A stretch of 64,000 bases of DNA from Nemopilema nomurai (taxonomy: Eukaryota > Cnidaria > Scyphozoa > Rhizostomeae > Rhizostomatidae), in contig ML133465.1 in assembly GCA_003864495.1 (NCBI GenBank), positions 675,024 through 739,023 on the forward strand. Reading direction: 5' to 3'. The first letter of the stretch is position 1. Every line of letters starts with the position of its first letter. The notes under the pieces are model-generated. The model was not told where the DNA came from. It did no database searches and was given only the letters and a program-made list of their open reading frames with translations. This document shows positions 10,576 through 24,053 of this stretch, piece after piece. Made by a program: the position numbers and the translations under genes.

Positions 10576-13500
10576 AATAAAATTGAAAATAGGTCAATAT
10601 GTTTACGTTATTGAAAAGAATTATTTTACTAGAATGTTTTACGCAAAACACTGTTTGCTTTATATCTAGTCTTGCGCATTTCTTTGTTTACAAAAGTAAT
10701 TGCCTAAAGCTAAAGAATTCTTTAATTTGAGTTAAATTTGTTATTGTATGAAAAATGCAAACTTCTTTTAAATTACAAAGACAATTTAGAAGGGTATAGG
10801 CAACTTTAACTTAATCAAACAGCAAATTATTCAAGACAGCTAAGTGATATCTCACCAGTACAGAGCCGCTAAATTAATGAAAGGGATTATGGCCGACTCA
10901 TTAAAAATGAAAGAACGTATAATTGTTTTGCTGAAAGTAAACGGTGATGGTAAGTTTTAATAGAATTGTGCATGTGTAGACCAACGATAGAGTCCAGCAA
11001 GAGCCAGTAGAGCTCGGTGCAGCTAGAACTGAATGTCTTGAAAGGTAAGCATGAGTCTGCCTTTCTTTATGGGGCGAGTTTGTATTGCCAGTAAGCATGT
11101 AAGCACGAAAGTATCATTTTAGTGTACGCAACTAAAATATATGTAATCAATCAGCATCACAGATGATTAAATTTCATAGACGTAATGTAAGAAATTGAGG
11201 AAAAAGGTAAGGGACGCAAATTTGCAAGAAGGCTGTAATAAGAATAGTTGTGTATTTATTCTAATGCTTAATTTTGTGTGATCCGTAAATCTTATATTAA
11301 AAAAAAGTTTAGCATTTAAAAGAAACTTTAAAAACTTCAACAAAAGGTGGAGCTTGTGTTAGGCTTTTTTGTGTTTGACTTTTTGTCTGAGTCAAATTTC
11401 AACGAACTATTTGAAACTTGTCAATAAACAAACTGTTGCTTTTATGCCTCATGCTTTATGCTTAGTAGCCTTGCAACATTTCAGAACATATTTACGCTAA
11501 TATTGGAAAATCATGCTTATATTTAATCAATACATAAACTTTTGCATTTGAAATCTGTTTGACTCAGAGCAACGTTTAAAGTATGTATTTAGAAAAGATG
11601 AGTAGAAAACTTTCAATTCAATTAATATCATTGATTAACTGGAAAAGTATGAATATCTAAACCGTTTGAAAGAATGGGTGATAGTTAAGATTCAAAGACA
11701 CATCTTTACATTGCCTAAAAAGTTTTTTGACGTTTGCATTGTCCGAGAAGCGTCGGACGAAAATGCACTTTTAGTATAGAAAACTGGTCCCGCAATTTCT
11801 AGCCATGTTGAAGTTTTGTGTCGCAAAGCATTTGTTCACACACAACAGCACTTTCTTTGACAAGTTTCGCGAGTATGCTAGCTGGGCCAAGTTTCTATCA
11901 ACTTCAACCACAGTGAACAGGAATTCAATGGTTAGAGAAAATACAAATTTAAAGGCTGAAGATAATTTTATCTGAGGCACTCTGGCTGCAATCTCATCTT
12001 ATGTCATCTAAAGTTCTATTTTAAACAGCACAGGCATTGCAAGTGAGGTTTTTGTTGCTGAATTAGAAAATGAGGCAGATTCACCTTGATATATACTTCC
12101 TTTGTTTAAAGGACAACTGACACGCAAAAATAACTTGGGCTTATTCTATGCAAAATTTATCGCTGACTTCAAATCTGGAAAAATTTTTCTACTTAGAATT
12201 GCCGATATTCTCATATTTGCCCTTTTTTTGTCAATTACGTGTTGAAGCAATAGCCAAAAGACAAACGAAATCTAAGGAGTCGGCGGTAAAAGCGATCCTG
12301 CAACCTGCTTTGGGAGCAGAAATATGAATTCAAGAAAAACGGGTTGACGGGACCTGCGAGTGTGACTAAAAAATAATTTCACCGAACTTGGTTATCATAT
12401 TTTAACAGAGGTTGAGACACTAGGGAATAACCTAGTCTTGCAATAAGACCACCCCCACCCAAGTCAAAAGTGTTTTCAAAAGAAGATAATGCGCCAGTTG
12501 ATATTCCTATGACAGTTAAACAGCTTTTTCTTCAAATAAGAAATCAAGTTCTTGCCTAAGAGCTAAGAGCCTATCTCGTAAATCCAGATTTTCAACAGCC
12601 TTAAAGGTAATTCGCGAAACCCTTTGCACCCTGTGAAAATGGCATATAATCCGCACAAGTGTGACTTTCAACCCGTTTTTCCTATTTAATATCACGACAC
12701 AGGTAAACATAAAAACAATCATATAATGCTATTTATAATGAATAACTTGCAGTTCCGTTTAGGGCATTATAGGCCTTCAGCGAATTAGGCCATACAGGCA
12801 AAGAAGTCTGGACGAAGACGCCTCGATCTGAAATGAAATTCTAGTTTTGACGATACCTGATCCATTAAATTGTAGCAAGGGCAATGTTTTAATATAAACT
12901 CTATATCAATTTTTACTTCCAGTCTGTTCTTTGTTCATAATATCGTCACTGTTGAGCCATGGGACGACTGTCTGCTCAAGCGGCAGCGCTGGTTGGTAGC
13001 AAAACTCAGACGGCTGAAATTTTCCATTTGTTTCAAAATCAGTGTAATAAAACTCCAATTCAGAGTCTCAAACCATTGAAAAGTCAATTATGTGTCAAAA
13101 ATGCAAAACTAGCTTCTTTCAGATGCACAAAATAAACATTTGTCCACTGCATTTTCTAAAAAATTTCTATAAAGAAACACAATGCATGCTGAGAACATGT
13201 CACTTGTGACGTCAAAGATGATCACTCGTGACAATTTTCGTTTCGAGTCTCAAGTTGTCGGAACAATTGTCGTTTCCCAACTTAAAACGCATGTCTTTCA
13301 AAAATGGTAACTGCGACTTAGAAAAATTTTCCAATCCCGGAATTTGCTTGTCACAAACTACCGTTTTAGCCAACCTTCTTTTTGCGTTCAGTTCTCCTTC
13401 AATATATAATCACAATAATATATATATTCACAATATTTTCCTTCGCTTCATAGTCCTATTTACTCTTTGTAGACTGTGTGTTTCATGAAAACAATTCAAA

Positions 13501-13860
13501 ACAACGAATAAACAAGTCATGTTATTGCAGCTGTGAGTACGACAAACGTGGTAATCGAAGACCTTTATCTTGTCAACGCAATAATGCAATCGGTTGAGAG
13601 CTGTTTCGACGCTGATAAGTTGTCCATCATATATACAATGTCTCACAATGAGTTAACGCTAAAATTGTAAGATAGTAACACCTCAAAACCTTCATAGTTA
13701 AGCAACTTGATTTCCAACTTTCATCGATCTAGTTTTCGATTTTCTGTGACGAAGTTGTGTTTATTTTCACTAAAATTACACCTCTTCTTTCTAGAGATAA
13801 GAATAGAATAAATACAAAAGCATTTAAAATTCTTTCTAAAATAATTGTTTCTCTTCCTAG

Positions 13861-14172
13861 GTTGTGGATACTGGTGACTTTGAAAGATGTCAATGGAGAA
13901 ATACTTCGATTATCATGCAAACGTTTGCCAACTTCTCTGTTGTGCTTGAAGATCGCTCACTTAGGGCCGCCTTCCGCACGTTTGATAGTCTTGATGAGTA
14001 TACGTGTAAGTTTGAATGCATTCAAGAACAGCTATGCAAATCTATCAATGTAAATGAGGAGCTTGGTGCTTGTCAGTTGAACAACAAATCAGCACAGGAC
14101 CCTAACGACGGCATCGAAACACAGGCAGCAGCTGGTTGGACATACTATTCTACTCGCTACGATGAAATGCAT
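13861..14172 (+). pseudogene. Gene 2 PAN exon, frameshifted near start
   Basis: One A fewer in the run at about 13918-13921 than in genes 3-5. The PAN core is open from TFANF onward but is out of frame with the hydrophobic exon. A homopolymer consensus error is as likely as a real mutation. Confidence 0.7.
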
Positions 14173-14778
14173 GTATGTTTGAAAACAGATTTCAATTGCT
14201 TGACACAATAGAGAAGACTGATATATAATTAAAACGTTATTTTAAAGTACTTTAGCAATAGATATGCCTACGAAAATGTATGACACTATTAAAGGGCTTT
14301 TGGGGCTAAATGTTTTATTCCGATTGTAAGTGATTTTTACATTTTGCAGGTTGGTCAGCTCTGCCAATCAAAACATCCTTGCAGGAGTGGAGAAAAGTGC
14401 GTTGATACATGCACATGCCCTGGTTATCGATGTCTCGGTGAGGCAATTCAGCCATTCTGCAAAAAACTAATTTGATGAACAGAATTAAAAGAAGCTGCCA
14501 AATAATTTTAGTTCATCTGCTGGCCTTACAAAATCTTTATCTTTCATTAAAATTCTTTGTCACTTCAATCACTCTATTTGCCAGGAAGATACCTTTTGCT
14601 GTATTTTTTACATTTAATTTTCGTTTGTTTTTTTTAAAACAAAATCTATAAAAGAAATGTATTTCACAAGCACGAACATTAAACCAAAGGTTCTTGAATC
14701 GTTACTTTGCCCTTCGCTTTTCTAGACGATTTTAATTTCTTCAAAGAAATGAAAATTGGAAGCTCTTGATTTTGACAG

Positions 14779-14938
14779 TCTTTGATGAATGCAATGCTAA
14801 AATACACAGCTGCCATCAGAAGGCAAACTGTAAAGTAACAAAGATAACCTCAATTTATGAAATAAGCAGCATGAAAGCAAATGGAAACACCGACACGTTC
14901 TTTCCAGGATCGAAATTGTGTTCTAATCCTAAAAGCAA
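14779..14938 (+). pseudogene. Decayed EGF exon, unit 2
   Basis: Same relic as at 28568, 160 nt, same acceptor and donor-like ends. Confidence 0.55.
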
Positions 14939-15078
14939 GTGAGTTGATAAATATTGTCGGTAGTGAAACTTTGTACAAACAGATCTTAAAGGAGAGCTGG
15001 TTTTAAGGCAGTTATCATGTCATAGCAAAGCCTTTGATTATGATAGTTTTTTCAATGATTTTCACCAGCAATAGGAAC

Positions 15079-15106
15079 ATTGAAGTAGCCATATTGCTAC
15101 TTCAAT
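15079..15106. repeat. 11-bp inverted repeat with 6-nt loop
   Basis: attgaagtagc, loop catatt, gctacttcaat: a perfect hairpin in the intron before cbEGF1. It is present in units 2-5; in units 1 and 6 the right arm reads gcttcttcaat and the pairing has a mismatch. Confidence 0.6.
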
Positions 15107-17629
15107 CGTGAAAAGCTACGATGACCCTAAATTATATACGTAGTTGTAAAAACCCATAAAAATGGAATAGAATTAGGCCTGTCTTTTCCTGAAGAAGGAT
15201 CGGGAATGTTATCGACGATTAGAACGAAAGTTTTACTGCTGTTACGGAGACAATTCATTTTTAATTCTACCAATTAAACCTGAACCAAAATTTAAACAAC
15301 CAATAAGGCAAATTGGTTGAAATTAAAAGATTATTGTTGCAAAGATTATAGCATAAGGAATGATAAAATTCGTCTTTTGATCAGGTAATCCATTATTGTT
15401 TCACACATACCAGCTTGCAGAGTGATGGACGGAATGAAACTGAATTCCATTATACTTTCATTAAAAAAGAGTGTTATTGGCAATTTCAACCCTTTCTATA
15501 TCAATTGATGCTATTTTCTTCCTATTATGAAGAGTTATTCGTTCATAAAGTTCACATTTCTTGCTTTCAGATGTCAATGAATGCCAAAGTTCTCCTTGCA
15601 AAAACGGTGGCTCATGCAGCAATCTCGTGAACATGTACAGATGTGAATGTTTGCCAGGATATACTGGCTTGAACTGCGAAACTGGTACATTTTAGAGATT
15701 CAATAATACATAACTCGTAAAACCAGATAAATTATAAATTGTTCAAATAGAATCTCAGTATAGCCTTCTTTTGAATATCATTTGCCTTTTTCACAAGATG
15801 TAGTTAGTTTTTCTCAAAATTTATTAATATAGGCCCAATGCTTTATTTGCTAAATATATCGAATCTTCTTGAATCAAATTGGACATGAAAGTAAAAGATA
15901 ATGTAAGCTTAAAACGTAAACATGTCAAGAAAAATTACAAGCCAGAGGTGACCAAACTACTGCCCAAGTCCAAAGTCCTCCTGCTGACCCAATAATCATT
16001 GATACAGTTTTGCCTGAATACCACAAGCTTACCACAACAATACCCCGTTCGTCACAGGGCATTTGTTTCTTGACAGCCTCAATACCTTTTCCTATGTAAG
16101 AATTTATAAACAATTTCAAGACTTTTTTCAAATCTGGGCTTCATTAGTAAATGAATAATGAACCTTTAAGCATTCTCTAAAAAATATCTTGTTTTGACAG
16201 ACATTGACGAATGCAACAAAGGAACTCATAGCTGTCACGAGAAAGCACATTGCACCAACAACCATGGTTCATATTCCTGTCATTGCCAAAGTGGATATTT
16301 TGATTTTGGCGAAGATTGCATACGTAAGTAATACAATTGAGTAGCTGCATTTCCCTTAAAAGACCCAGAAGTCTTAGAACTGAATGTAAATTAACGGAGA
16401 CGAAACGCAGCTTAGCTCAGAGGACTACATAATCTAAAGGTAGAAACTCTTACCTATCCAATCAAAGTTGAGAAAACCAAATATTCACGTCGTCACTTCA
16501 AATATCGCTACCTTTTGTTTGATACAAGACAATGTGGCTATCATGTGATCTCTTTGATCAAAGCTGCAATATGCACGCTTAAGATGAATTGAATTACAGT
16601 GGTTTTAAACTAGGTGATCTTTGTCCATTGATTTATTTAAGTTATCTGGGCGCATATTGTAACCAACAGCAATTTGTACTATAATAATATTATCTTTTAA
16701 CAAGTCATACGCTATATGCAAGTAGTTTTGCATTGACATTAAATTATCAATAAGTAATCGTTGCCAAAAAATAGTTTAGGAGTCGTAAAGTGCTCTACAA
16801 AATGATGAGCATGTAAGCATATAAGAAATGCACTCTGTTAGTAACAGATTGGAATGATCTTTGTTAATCTCAGTTATTTTTGTTTATTGACGTGCCAACG
16901 TGGTCACCGATAACATACTGCAGAAAAAAATCTGGGTGTGACTCTCAAAGAAAGCGTAAAGAATGCATTTTATGGCAAATTGATAAATGAATACCATTAA
17001 CCTAGATTATTAGTTAGTCTAGAAAACATCGCTTTGCTTGTATTATCCGGAATTGGAATCATCGAAGAAAAAGTTCTGGAAGTTTAATTTTACCTCTGAA
17101 TGGTTCTATGAATAGGCAATGGTTAAATTCTTCTCTCAAATTCAATCGAAGCATTGCGTTAGAATACATTAATGTTATTGGTAAAATCTCAAAATATGGT
17201 AACAATGCTTCATGATCTATGATAGTTGATAAATGCTTCACCTTATGGCACCATTTCGATTTTCTTTGATTACTAAGAACAACATTTGAAGAAGAAAAAT
17301 AAGATAAACAAGCTATTAATGCTTAATTGGAAAAAAGCTCTGGAAGAAATGAGGTTTCTCATATTTATGGCTCTTATAAAAGAGGTAATTTTCAGTCGTT
17401 AAATGAAGAGATAAACACTATTTGATAAAAATTAAATCTACCAGGCAATGTTTGAATGTAACATTATACCGCCGATCAAATGCAACAATGGGCATTAAAA
17501 TAAAAATATACATAATTTGAATTTCTCGCTTTTCCATATAGTTCCTTCGCAAAAGCATTTTTTCTTTTGTCATCAAAGATATGTTCCGTTATTTAAAAAA
17601 GCATTTTTATTCAAGTTGCATTATTTCAG

Positions 17630-18046
17630 AAAATCTTGCTCTTGGGAAGTATGCCTCCAGTCATCAACATATGATGGCCAAGATGCAGAAGGCCTTGCTA
17701 GCTTTGGAAACGACGGAAACTATGATGCGGAGTGGGCCTCATGTGCCTTACATTACAAGAAGTTTCTCCTTGGTGGCAAGTGGATCTTAACCGACCAAGA
17801 ATAGTGGCAATCATCAGAGTCACATTTTGTCTTCATGAATGGGATATGATTAATCCATTCAACATTAGTGTCGGAGGAGACAGTTCAAATGGAGGACGCA
17901 ACAACCAACTCTGCGTCAAGAATGGCAGCGCAGTCGTTATAATATTTCCCTGTTCCCCTGCCATACTCTTCCCATTGGTCGGTATATAAGTGTATTTGTG
18001 AATCGCCTTGCTACTCTGAAAATAGCTGAGTTGGAAGTTTACAAAG
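17630..18046 (+). pseudogene. Gene 2 FTP1 exon, three 1-nt losses
   Basis: 417 nt. It carries the two losses shared with genes 1 and 4 plus a private loss of one C near 17746 (gtgcctta). The total is a multiple of three, but the middle of the domain is out of frame. It has Asp (gat) where genes 1 and 4 have Tyr (tat) in the NYxAEW motif. Confidence 0.78.
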
Positions 18047-18649
18047 GTATGGTTTACTTACCTATACAACAATATGATTGCTTTTTTTCATTATAACATT
18101 ATAAATTCAACTGGCCATGGTTTCTTTTTATTAACTTCAGTAATCTTTCCACATTCAAAGTATGTCAAAGTATGTTGGACCATATCAATACCGCAAGCAT
18201 TATCTAATGAAACTTGGTATACTTATGCAAATATTATCCTAATTGTTTCGCATCAGTTTTTTAGAAATGGTAAGAAACAGTTCTTGGCAAATTAACAAGA
18301 CAGCTTCAGTAGTCAGTGATAGGTGAATCAATTCATACGCGAATGCAAGCGAGATTTCGATTTAAGTTGAAAGGTTTTATAATTGGGGTTGGCAATACTT
18401 AACTCATTTAAATGAATTTTCCTCAGGTCTTTTCAGTTAAGATGGATAAGGCAGTTGAAAAAAAATCATAAACTGCTCCATGCAAGAAAATTGCATCACT
18501 ATAGCTTTAAAAAAGAAGCAGTTTTCTATAACACTTGATACTAGTGCGCAATACTGAACTTTCAATATTAATCTTCCTAGCATGACAGTCCTTTCTATCA
18601 GAATTATCGTTTCAGATATTCATTAAGGGAATATTTTGTATCTATTCAG

Positions 18650-19072
18650 CTCAAAACATCGCTTTAAATATGCCGTCATCCCAATCATCGACATCCATAT
18701 TTAAAGGAATCACGCTACCTGCCAGATTTGGAAATGATGGTAATAACTGGGGAGTGGGAAAGGTGCAGCATCACTAAGAATGACGACATGCCCTGGTGGC
18801 AGGTGGATCTGACAAAGCAAGCAGCAGTGATAGCTGTGCGAATAAAGAGTGGTCAGACTTGGGATCCACAGGATCAATCCATTCAGTGTCAGTGTTGGAG
18901 ACGATAGTTCGAATGGTGGACGAAACAATGCACTTTGTGTGGATGATGGAACCCTAAATGATGGAGAGATGAAGACCTTTTTCTGCCCGACGGTGCTGCA
19001 TGGTCGATATGTGACTGTGTTTCTAAACAGAAAAGAGTTTCTTCAAGTTTGTGAAATTAGGGTTTATCGAAG
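18650..19072 (+). pseudogene. Gene 2 FTP2 exon, two 2-nt losses
   Basis: 423 nt. Losses in ggtaataac and ccacaggatc break the frame. Type A at IFKGITLP and TKN, but with type-B alleles at GNDGN, the gggaaagg codon, DDM and aataaagag; the 3' end is DGEMKTFF. Best read as a patchwork. Confidence 0.75.
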
Positions 19073-19370
19073 GTACGTACTATCTGAGTCTAACTCAATC
19101 TAAGTAATTCATCTAAATAAAACGTCTGTGAAGTTAGCAGAGGCTTAGTCATTTCATAAGTCAAGCTCAAAAAATTTCAACTCACTGTCTTCCCATCATC
19201 ACTAGAGATTAAATCATTTTGCTGTTTTTCTCCTGGCTTTTGTATTTCATTACTTCTTTACTTAACATTCGTGATGCTGTTCTCATCTTATACCAGAGTC
19301 TTTGACTACTTAATTTTACATCAGATGACTTGTAATACTACAACTTCATTTCACTTCCAGGCATTGGTGA

Positions 19371-22300
19371 CTGAAAATGCTATCCTTGAGATGTTCTGAA
19401 ATGTTCTGAGAGGGGTTCTGAAAGAATTCGTAAACTTATAGTTGAAGACCAAGTTGTTAAATACTGTGGATAGGTTTTGGCCAAACTAAATCAATTCATT
19501 ATTAGCACTGCAAGTGTATTTAACTAGAAAGTAGAAAAATTATTTGTATGCATTCCTGTTAAATCTGAGTGCTGGTTATTCTTGCAAATCAATTGAAACC
19601 TTTATACTCGGTTAGCATTTCCCATACATTTCAATCTATAGCCACTTTTGTCAAGCCCTAATTAATTTGTTAGTGATTGTTGGTCATGTAGTATAAGTTT
19701 AGTGGTTAAAATCTTTATAAGCAACTCAGGGGCCCTGTCACAACATTTTTCACTTAGCATGCAATTTCAATATTTTATAAAACATAACAATCACTGGCTG
19801 TGTAATAATCTTTAATTGTCTACTATATATCTTCAGTGTCAAAAAGTTCCTTTTATTGGATCTTTCAAGTGTTTTTTTTCATCTTGCATTTTGATAATAA
19901 GCTTGTGAGATTATTACAAGTGCCGTCTTAATTAAACTAAAATTTGCATCTACAACATTTTAGCTTGAAAACAATTTCTTAGTTGTTCTGATGATTTTCT
20001 CGGCAAAATAATTTTTGTTTGATAAATAAACTATTTTGTAGCTATCCTTAGAAGTTTCTTTATATTCAAACTTTGCCTTTTCAGTCTTTGCAGTAAATAA
20101 GTAAAAACTCTTGTTTTTACAATTAACTTGATGTGCCGAGAAAGCATTGTTTGAACTTTTCTTTATCTCAAACAATTTTGATTGCTGTCACGTTCCAAAT
20201 GTGTTTAGGGCCCAGGCGCACAGACAGTATTTTTGGCAACTCACATCTCCTTCCCAGGGGCAGTCTTTATTCCCGCAAGTAAAGATTCAAAATCAGCCGC
20301 AGGCTTGAATCAGTCTTTATGAATTCCTTTAATTAATGGAAAGGACTTTCTGTTTAACCTGCCCTTGGTTGTCGTACGTAAAGTTTCTACAGTACGCAAC
20401 GGTATAAATGTAGAGTATGAATTTACGTGAATGGAACAGAAGCAGATAGCAATAAACTTTCTTCTGCATCTTTGCGTGTAATAGTGAAATTTTTGGTTCT
20501 TCTTATCAATTATCTGGATTATATACTACAAACCTTAACGAAGAGGAATGAAATGTTCCATGACTTGAAGTTTTGAATTAAATGTACTAACCAATATGAA
20601 GATATTTTCTTTTGATTCAATGCTTTCATTGATTTCTTAACTTAGGATTAACCTGTGTCTTGTCCCTAAAGCACCTTTGCTTCAAAGGTTCTGCAAGTTC
20701 TTCAAAAGTTTTCAATGATTACTCTTTACATCTCCATAAGTGCATTTGTTAAAATAGAATAGTCCCGTTGCTACAAAAATTAACACAACAACATAGTTTT
20801 TCCGGTACCTACACAACAACGACATAATTATTTACGAATCGAGAAATATCACGTTTATTGTGGGTTTCCCGATAATTATTACATTTTATTTTGTGAATCA
20901 ACACCATTCTTACTATAATCAGCTTAATCTGTATTATCCTACTATACATTTTTGAAATCTAATGAACTTTTCATTTTGCTTGGCATACATTAAATTCTTT
21001 AAAACTTTGGAAATGTAGTATTTGCTTGAATCTGAAACGACCAATCCTCACTTTATCAGAAACATAACTAGCCTTTGAACATGAATACTGCACCTGAATG
21101 TCTGTGTAATAAAACAACGTTGAATCTGAATTGAACTTCACACTGTGTAATAAAACACTATGCATCTTCGATGATCTTCTTTTAAGCTCCCCTTCCTAAG
21201 AAAGCTATGAGGTAGGCAAAAATTTTCACCCTAATTGCCAGTTTTTCTTTCTCTTCAATATTAAAAAGGACCTTCGTGCACTGCCAAGCTTATGCAAGGG
21301 TGTAAATAAAAGTGAATTTCAAAAACTGTGTCACAAAATAGAGTTGATGGAGTGAACAATGCTTCCAAAGTTTGTTTACGTAGAATAAATGTACAGTGGA
21401 CTTGTAGCCGACTGTCACGCGCTAATGTCTGCCATACAGTTATTGACTTCTCAATAACTTCGAAGTTCTTCTGCAATTAACTACTTTCAAAATAAAAAGG
21501 ATTGATGTCTTCTTTATATCATCTTGGTTACCTTGTTATTCTTTACTTTGTAGTAGCTTTTAATGATATGTTCAAAATTCAATAGAATCTAGAGAACAAA
21601 GTCTGTACAAAATTTTTAGCTTTCTACGTTAATCTAAGATTATGGCAAACTCAACTCGACTTTCGACCAGTTGTTATTCTCTAAACAACCGTACACACTG
21701 ACAACTATCTAAACTAGGAACAGGGAAATTGTGGTTCTTAGAAGATTAACATATTTATTCTTTCGTAATTATGTTCCGCTAAGTATGCACATGAAGCTAT
21801 CATGTCGAAAGAAATCTCGCGAAGCTGTAAAAGTAATAAATAGGAAAAAAAGCGAGGAAGTGTGTTAAGCGTTTTATTTTGAGGTATGGTCGGCCTGCTT
21901 AGCTGTGATGCAAACAAAATATGGAAGAGTGAATGGAACAACTTTCGCTGCCGTTGCCTAGTTACAAAGAAAAGTTTCTAAAGTAAACAGTGCTCAAAAC
22001 TTTTATTAAACAGCCATTTGGAGATAATCAACGTTCTCATTCAATTAATAGTTTTTGAAATTGTTTTCCTAAGAATGTTTTTGTTTTGGATACAATTAGG
22101 AGTATTCGAGTGATTATTAAGAATTGTTTTGAAAGTACAGTCGATGGAATCAAATCAAATTAGCTTGTAAATGTAAAAGTCATATCGCTTGCACCTGTCC
22201 AAGGTTATGGAAGTTTCTAGAAAACGCCGGCTTAATGAGAGGAGGTTAAAAGTAGTTAAATGACATGTCAGTGGCACTGTTCAATCAACTTATGATAGCT

Positions 22301-23980
22301 CTGTGCTAGACAGTTAAATTTAGTGATAGTGCACACTTGTTAAAATTTGTAATCACTGTAAATCCACATTTACCAGAAATACCAGAATTGAATGGAAAGG
22401 TAATGTCGATCCACATTTAGATTCTGTTTAAAGAAAGTGAACAATCTATTCACAGAGTAAATATTGTCAAGTAAAAAGTTGTTAATAGTTAGACATATTG
22501 GTACGAATTCTTTCTAAAAATATCTGTCATTTTTTATGAAATGAAAGGGTCAAATTTGACGCCATATACCTTTGGGTATTGTTCTTCGGTTTTTTATAGA
22601 TTATATAGACATCACGTCTTCTGTCACTTAAAAAACGTCAGTTTTCTCTATACATTTTTCATTTCATACGGATTGCAAAATGTTTCAAACTTGAAGCCAC
22701 CAAACCCAAAGTAACCTGGAAGATTATTTTAAACGTTTACGGATAATACAAGCTTACATCTTATTTTATGACAGCACATGCATGTTTGGAAAATACTCTA
22801 CGGTTAATCCCATTCGTTCAATGCTATCTCTTGTTATTCATATTTAGCTGAACGAAATTGTTAGTTATTTGAAATTTCTCTTCTTGTCGTAAAAGAGAAA
22901 AAGAAACTTGCAATCGGTTTTTACACTTACAATCAGTCGTTCAGAGCTCAGAAGTTATATTTGAGAAGTTGTGAAGATTATTTTAAATACAACAATGGTC
23001 AAAAGGGAGAAAAGGAAACTTCACATTCTGCAAAATAGAATATAATTCAGGTTACACCAAAAAAGATTGATTAGTTGCTTAATAGTGCACAAGAATGGAC
23101 AAACGTGGTCAAACAACATACTTCCTTTTTTGGTCAAGGCCATAAGGGTGAAACAGTTTTTCTTTGTTGCTGAGTGAATTCAATGGCCAAGCTAATTATT
23201 TCCTTAAAAGCAAACTTAGTCGTTTGCTTTCAGATAACAATAGTTTTAGCAAAAACGTGGAAGAGCTGAAGAGTTGAACTTACTTTCTTGTAAAGCAGCA
23301 ATTAATCATCAAAATATGAAAAAGATATGATATGATATGAAAAAAAAATAATCAGCAAAAAGAAAGAAACGTTAAATTGTAAAGAAAAAAGTTGTTAGTA
23401 GTTAGACATATTGTTACGAATTCCTTCTAAAAAGATCTCACAGTTTTTTTATATAATGAAAGGGTCAAACTTGACGCAATAGACCTTTGGGTATTGTTCT
23501 TCGGTTTTTTTGTAAGATCTTTGAGTCTGCAAACTTAAATTTCCATACAAATTTATTTGTCCAAATCCTTGAAGCACTTCTCGTTTTCCTAGCTTTTTAA
23601 TTTCTTTAATTTCTCACAAAATTGTTGTAACTTACGAAATCGAAAGCAAATCTTCTGAAACCGAATAATACAAGACGATTGAGCATAATAAAATTGAAAA
23701 TAGGTCAATATGTTTACGTTATTGAAAAGAATTATTTTACTAGAATGTTTTACGCAAAACACTGTTTGCTTTATATCTAGTCTTGCGCATTTCTTTGTTT
23801 ACAAAAGTAATTGCCTAAAGCTAAAGAATTCTTAATTTGAGTTATTTGTTATTATGAAAAATGCAAACTTCTTTTAAATTACAAAAACATTAGAAGGGTA
23901 TAGGCAACTTTAACTTAATCAAACAGCAAATTATTCAAGACAGCTAAGTGATATCTCACCTGTACAGAGCCGCTAAATTA
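19371..23980 (+). other. Spacer between genes 2 and 3
   Basis: Collinear with 6260-10876. The direct repeat copies are at about 22458-22595 and 23371-23511. The minus-strand frame is broken here by short losses in T and A runs (near 23605-23630). Confidence 0.6.
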
Positions 23981-24053
23981 ATGAAAGGGATTATGGCCGA
24001 CTCATTAAAAATGAAAGAACGTATAATTGTTTTGCTGAAAGTAAACGGTGATG
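23981..24053 (+). CDS. Gene 3 proposed first coding exon
   Basis: ATG at 23981 opens 24 codons ([14 protein letters not shown], then [11 protein letters not shown]) ending in phase 1 at a consensus donor, gtaagt (24054). Other in-frame ATGs are at 23993 and 24011. The same exon is at 10877, 37854 and 51686, without indels. It is not a classical signal peptide. The frame is also open 5' of the ATG to a possible acceptor (ctgtacag), so this could instead be an internal exon with the true start further upstream. No convincing TATA box was seen. Confidence 0.4.

Larger units (their letters stand above)
6260..10876 (+). other. Spacer between genes 1 and 2
   Basis: About 4.6 kb, AT-rich, with no gene recognised on either strand. 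Contents: several AATAAA runs (for example around 6914 and the twin ctgtgtaataaaaca at about 7996 and 8036), the direct repeat pair at 9349-9482 and 10259-10397, a short atatg microsatellite near 10212-10230 and the minus-strand frame at 10336-10575. The promoter of gene 2 should lie at its 3' end; I see no clear core promoter element. Confidence 0.6.
1..13145 (+). repeat. Tandem unit 1 (13,145 bp)
   Basis: The motif beginning actgcattttctaaaaaatt at base 1 recurs at 13146, 26929, 40802 and 54633, and the sequence between recurrences is nearly collinear. This unit is the shortest full one because it lacks the 657-bp segment found in units 2-4 (the empty site is at about 11722-11730). It carries the PAN-to-terminal exons of gene 1 and the first exons of gene 2. 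It has private variants, for example in the PAN exon. Confidence 0.95.
10877..19370 (+). pseudogene. Gene 2: PAN-EGF-fucolectin protein, multiple frameshifts
   Basis: Exons: proposed first exon 10877-10949, hydrophobic exon 12923-12995, PAN 13861-14172, EGF-like 14350-14437, cbEGF1 15571-15684, cbEGF2 16201-16323, FTP1 17630-18046, FTP2 18650-19072, terminal 19361-19370. This copy lacks the 42-nt optional exon because unit 1 lacks the 657-bp segment; that exon is phase-symmetric, so the frame would survive. Lesions: one A missing at about 13920 in PAN, three single-base losses in FTP1 (about 17657, 17746 and the gcgcag site) and two 2-base losses in FTP2 (ggtaataac and ccacagg). The EGF exons are intact. 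Either a decayed copy or a poorly polished one; the FTP1 loss shared with genes 1 and 4 argues for real decay of that exon. Confidence 0.7.
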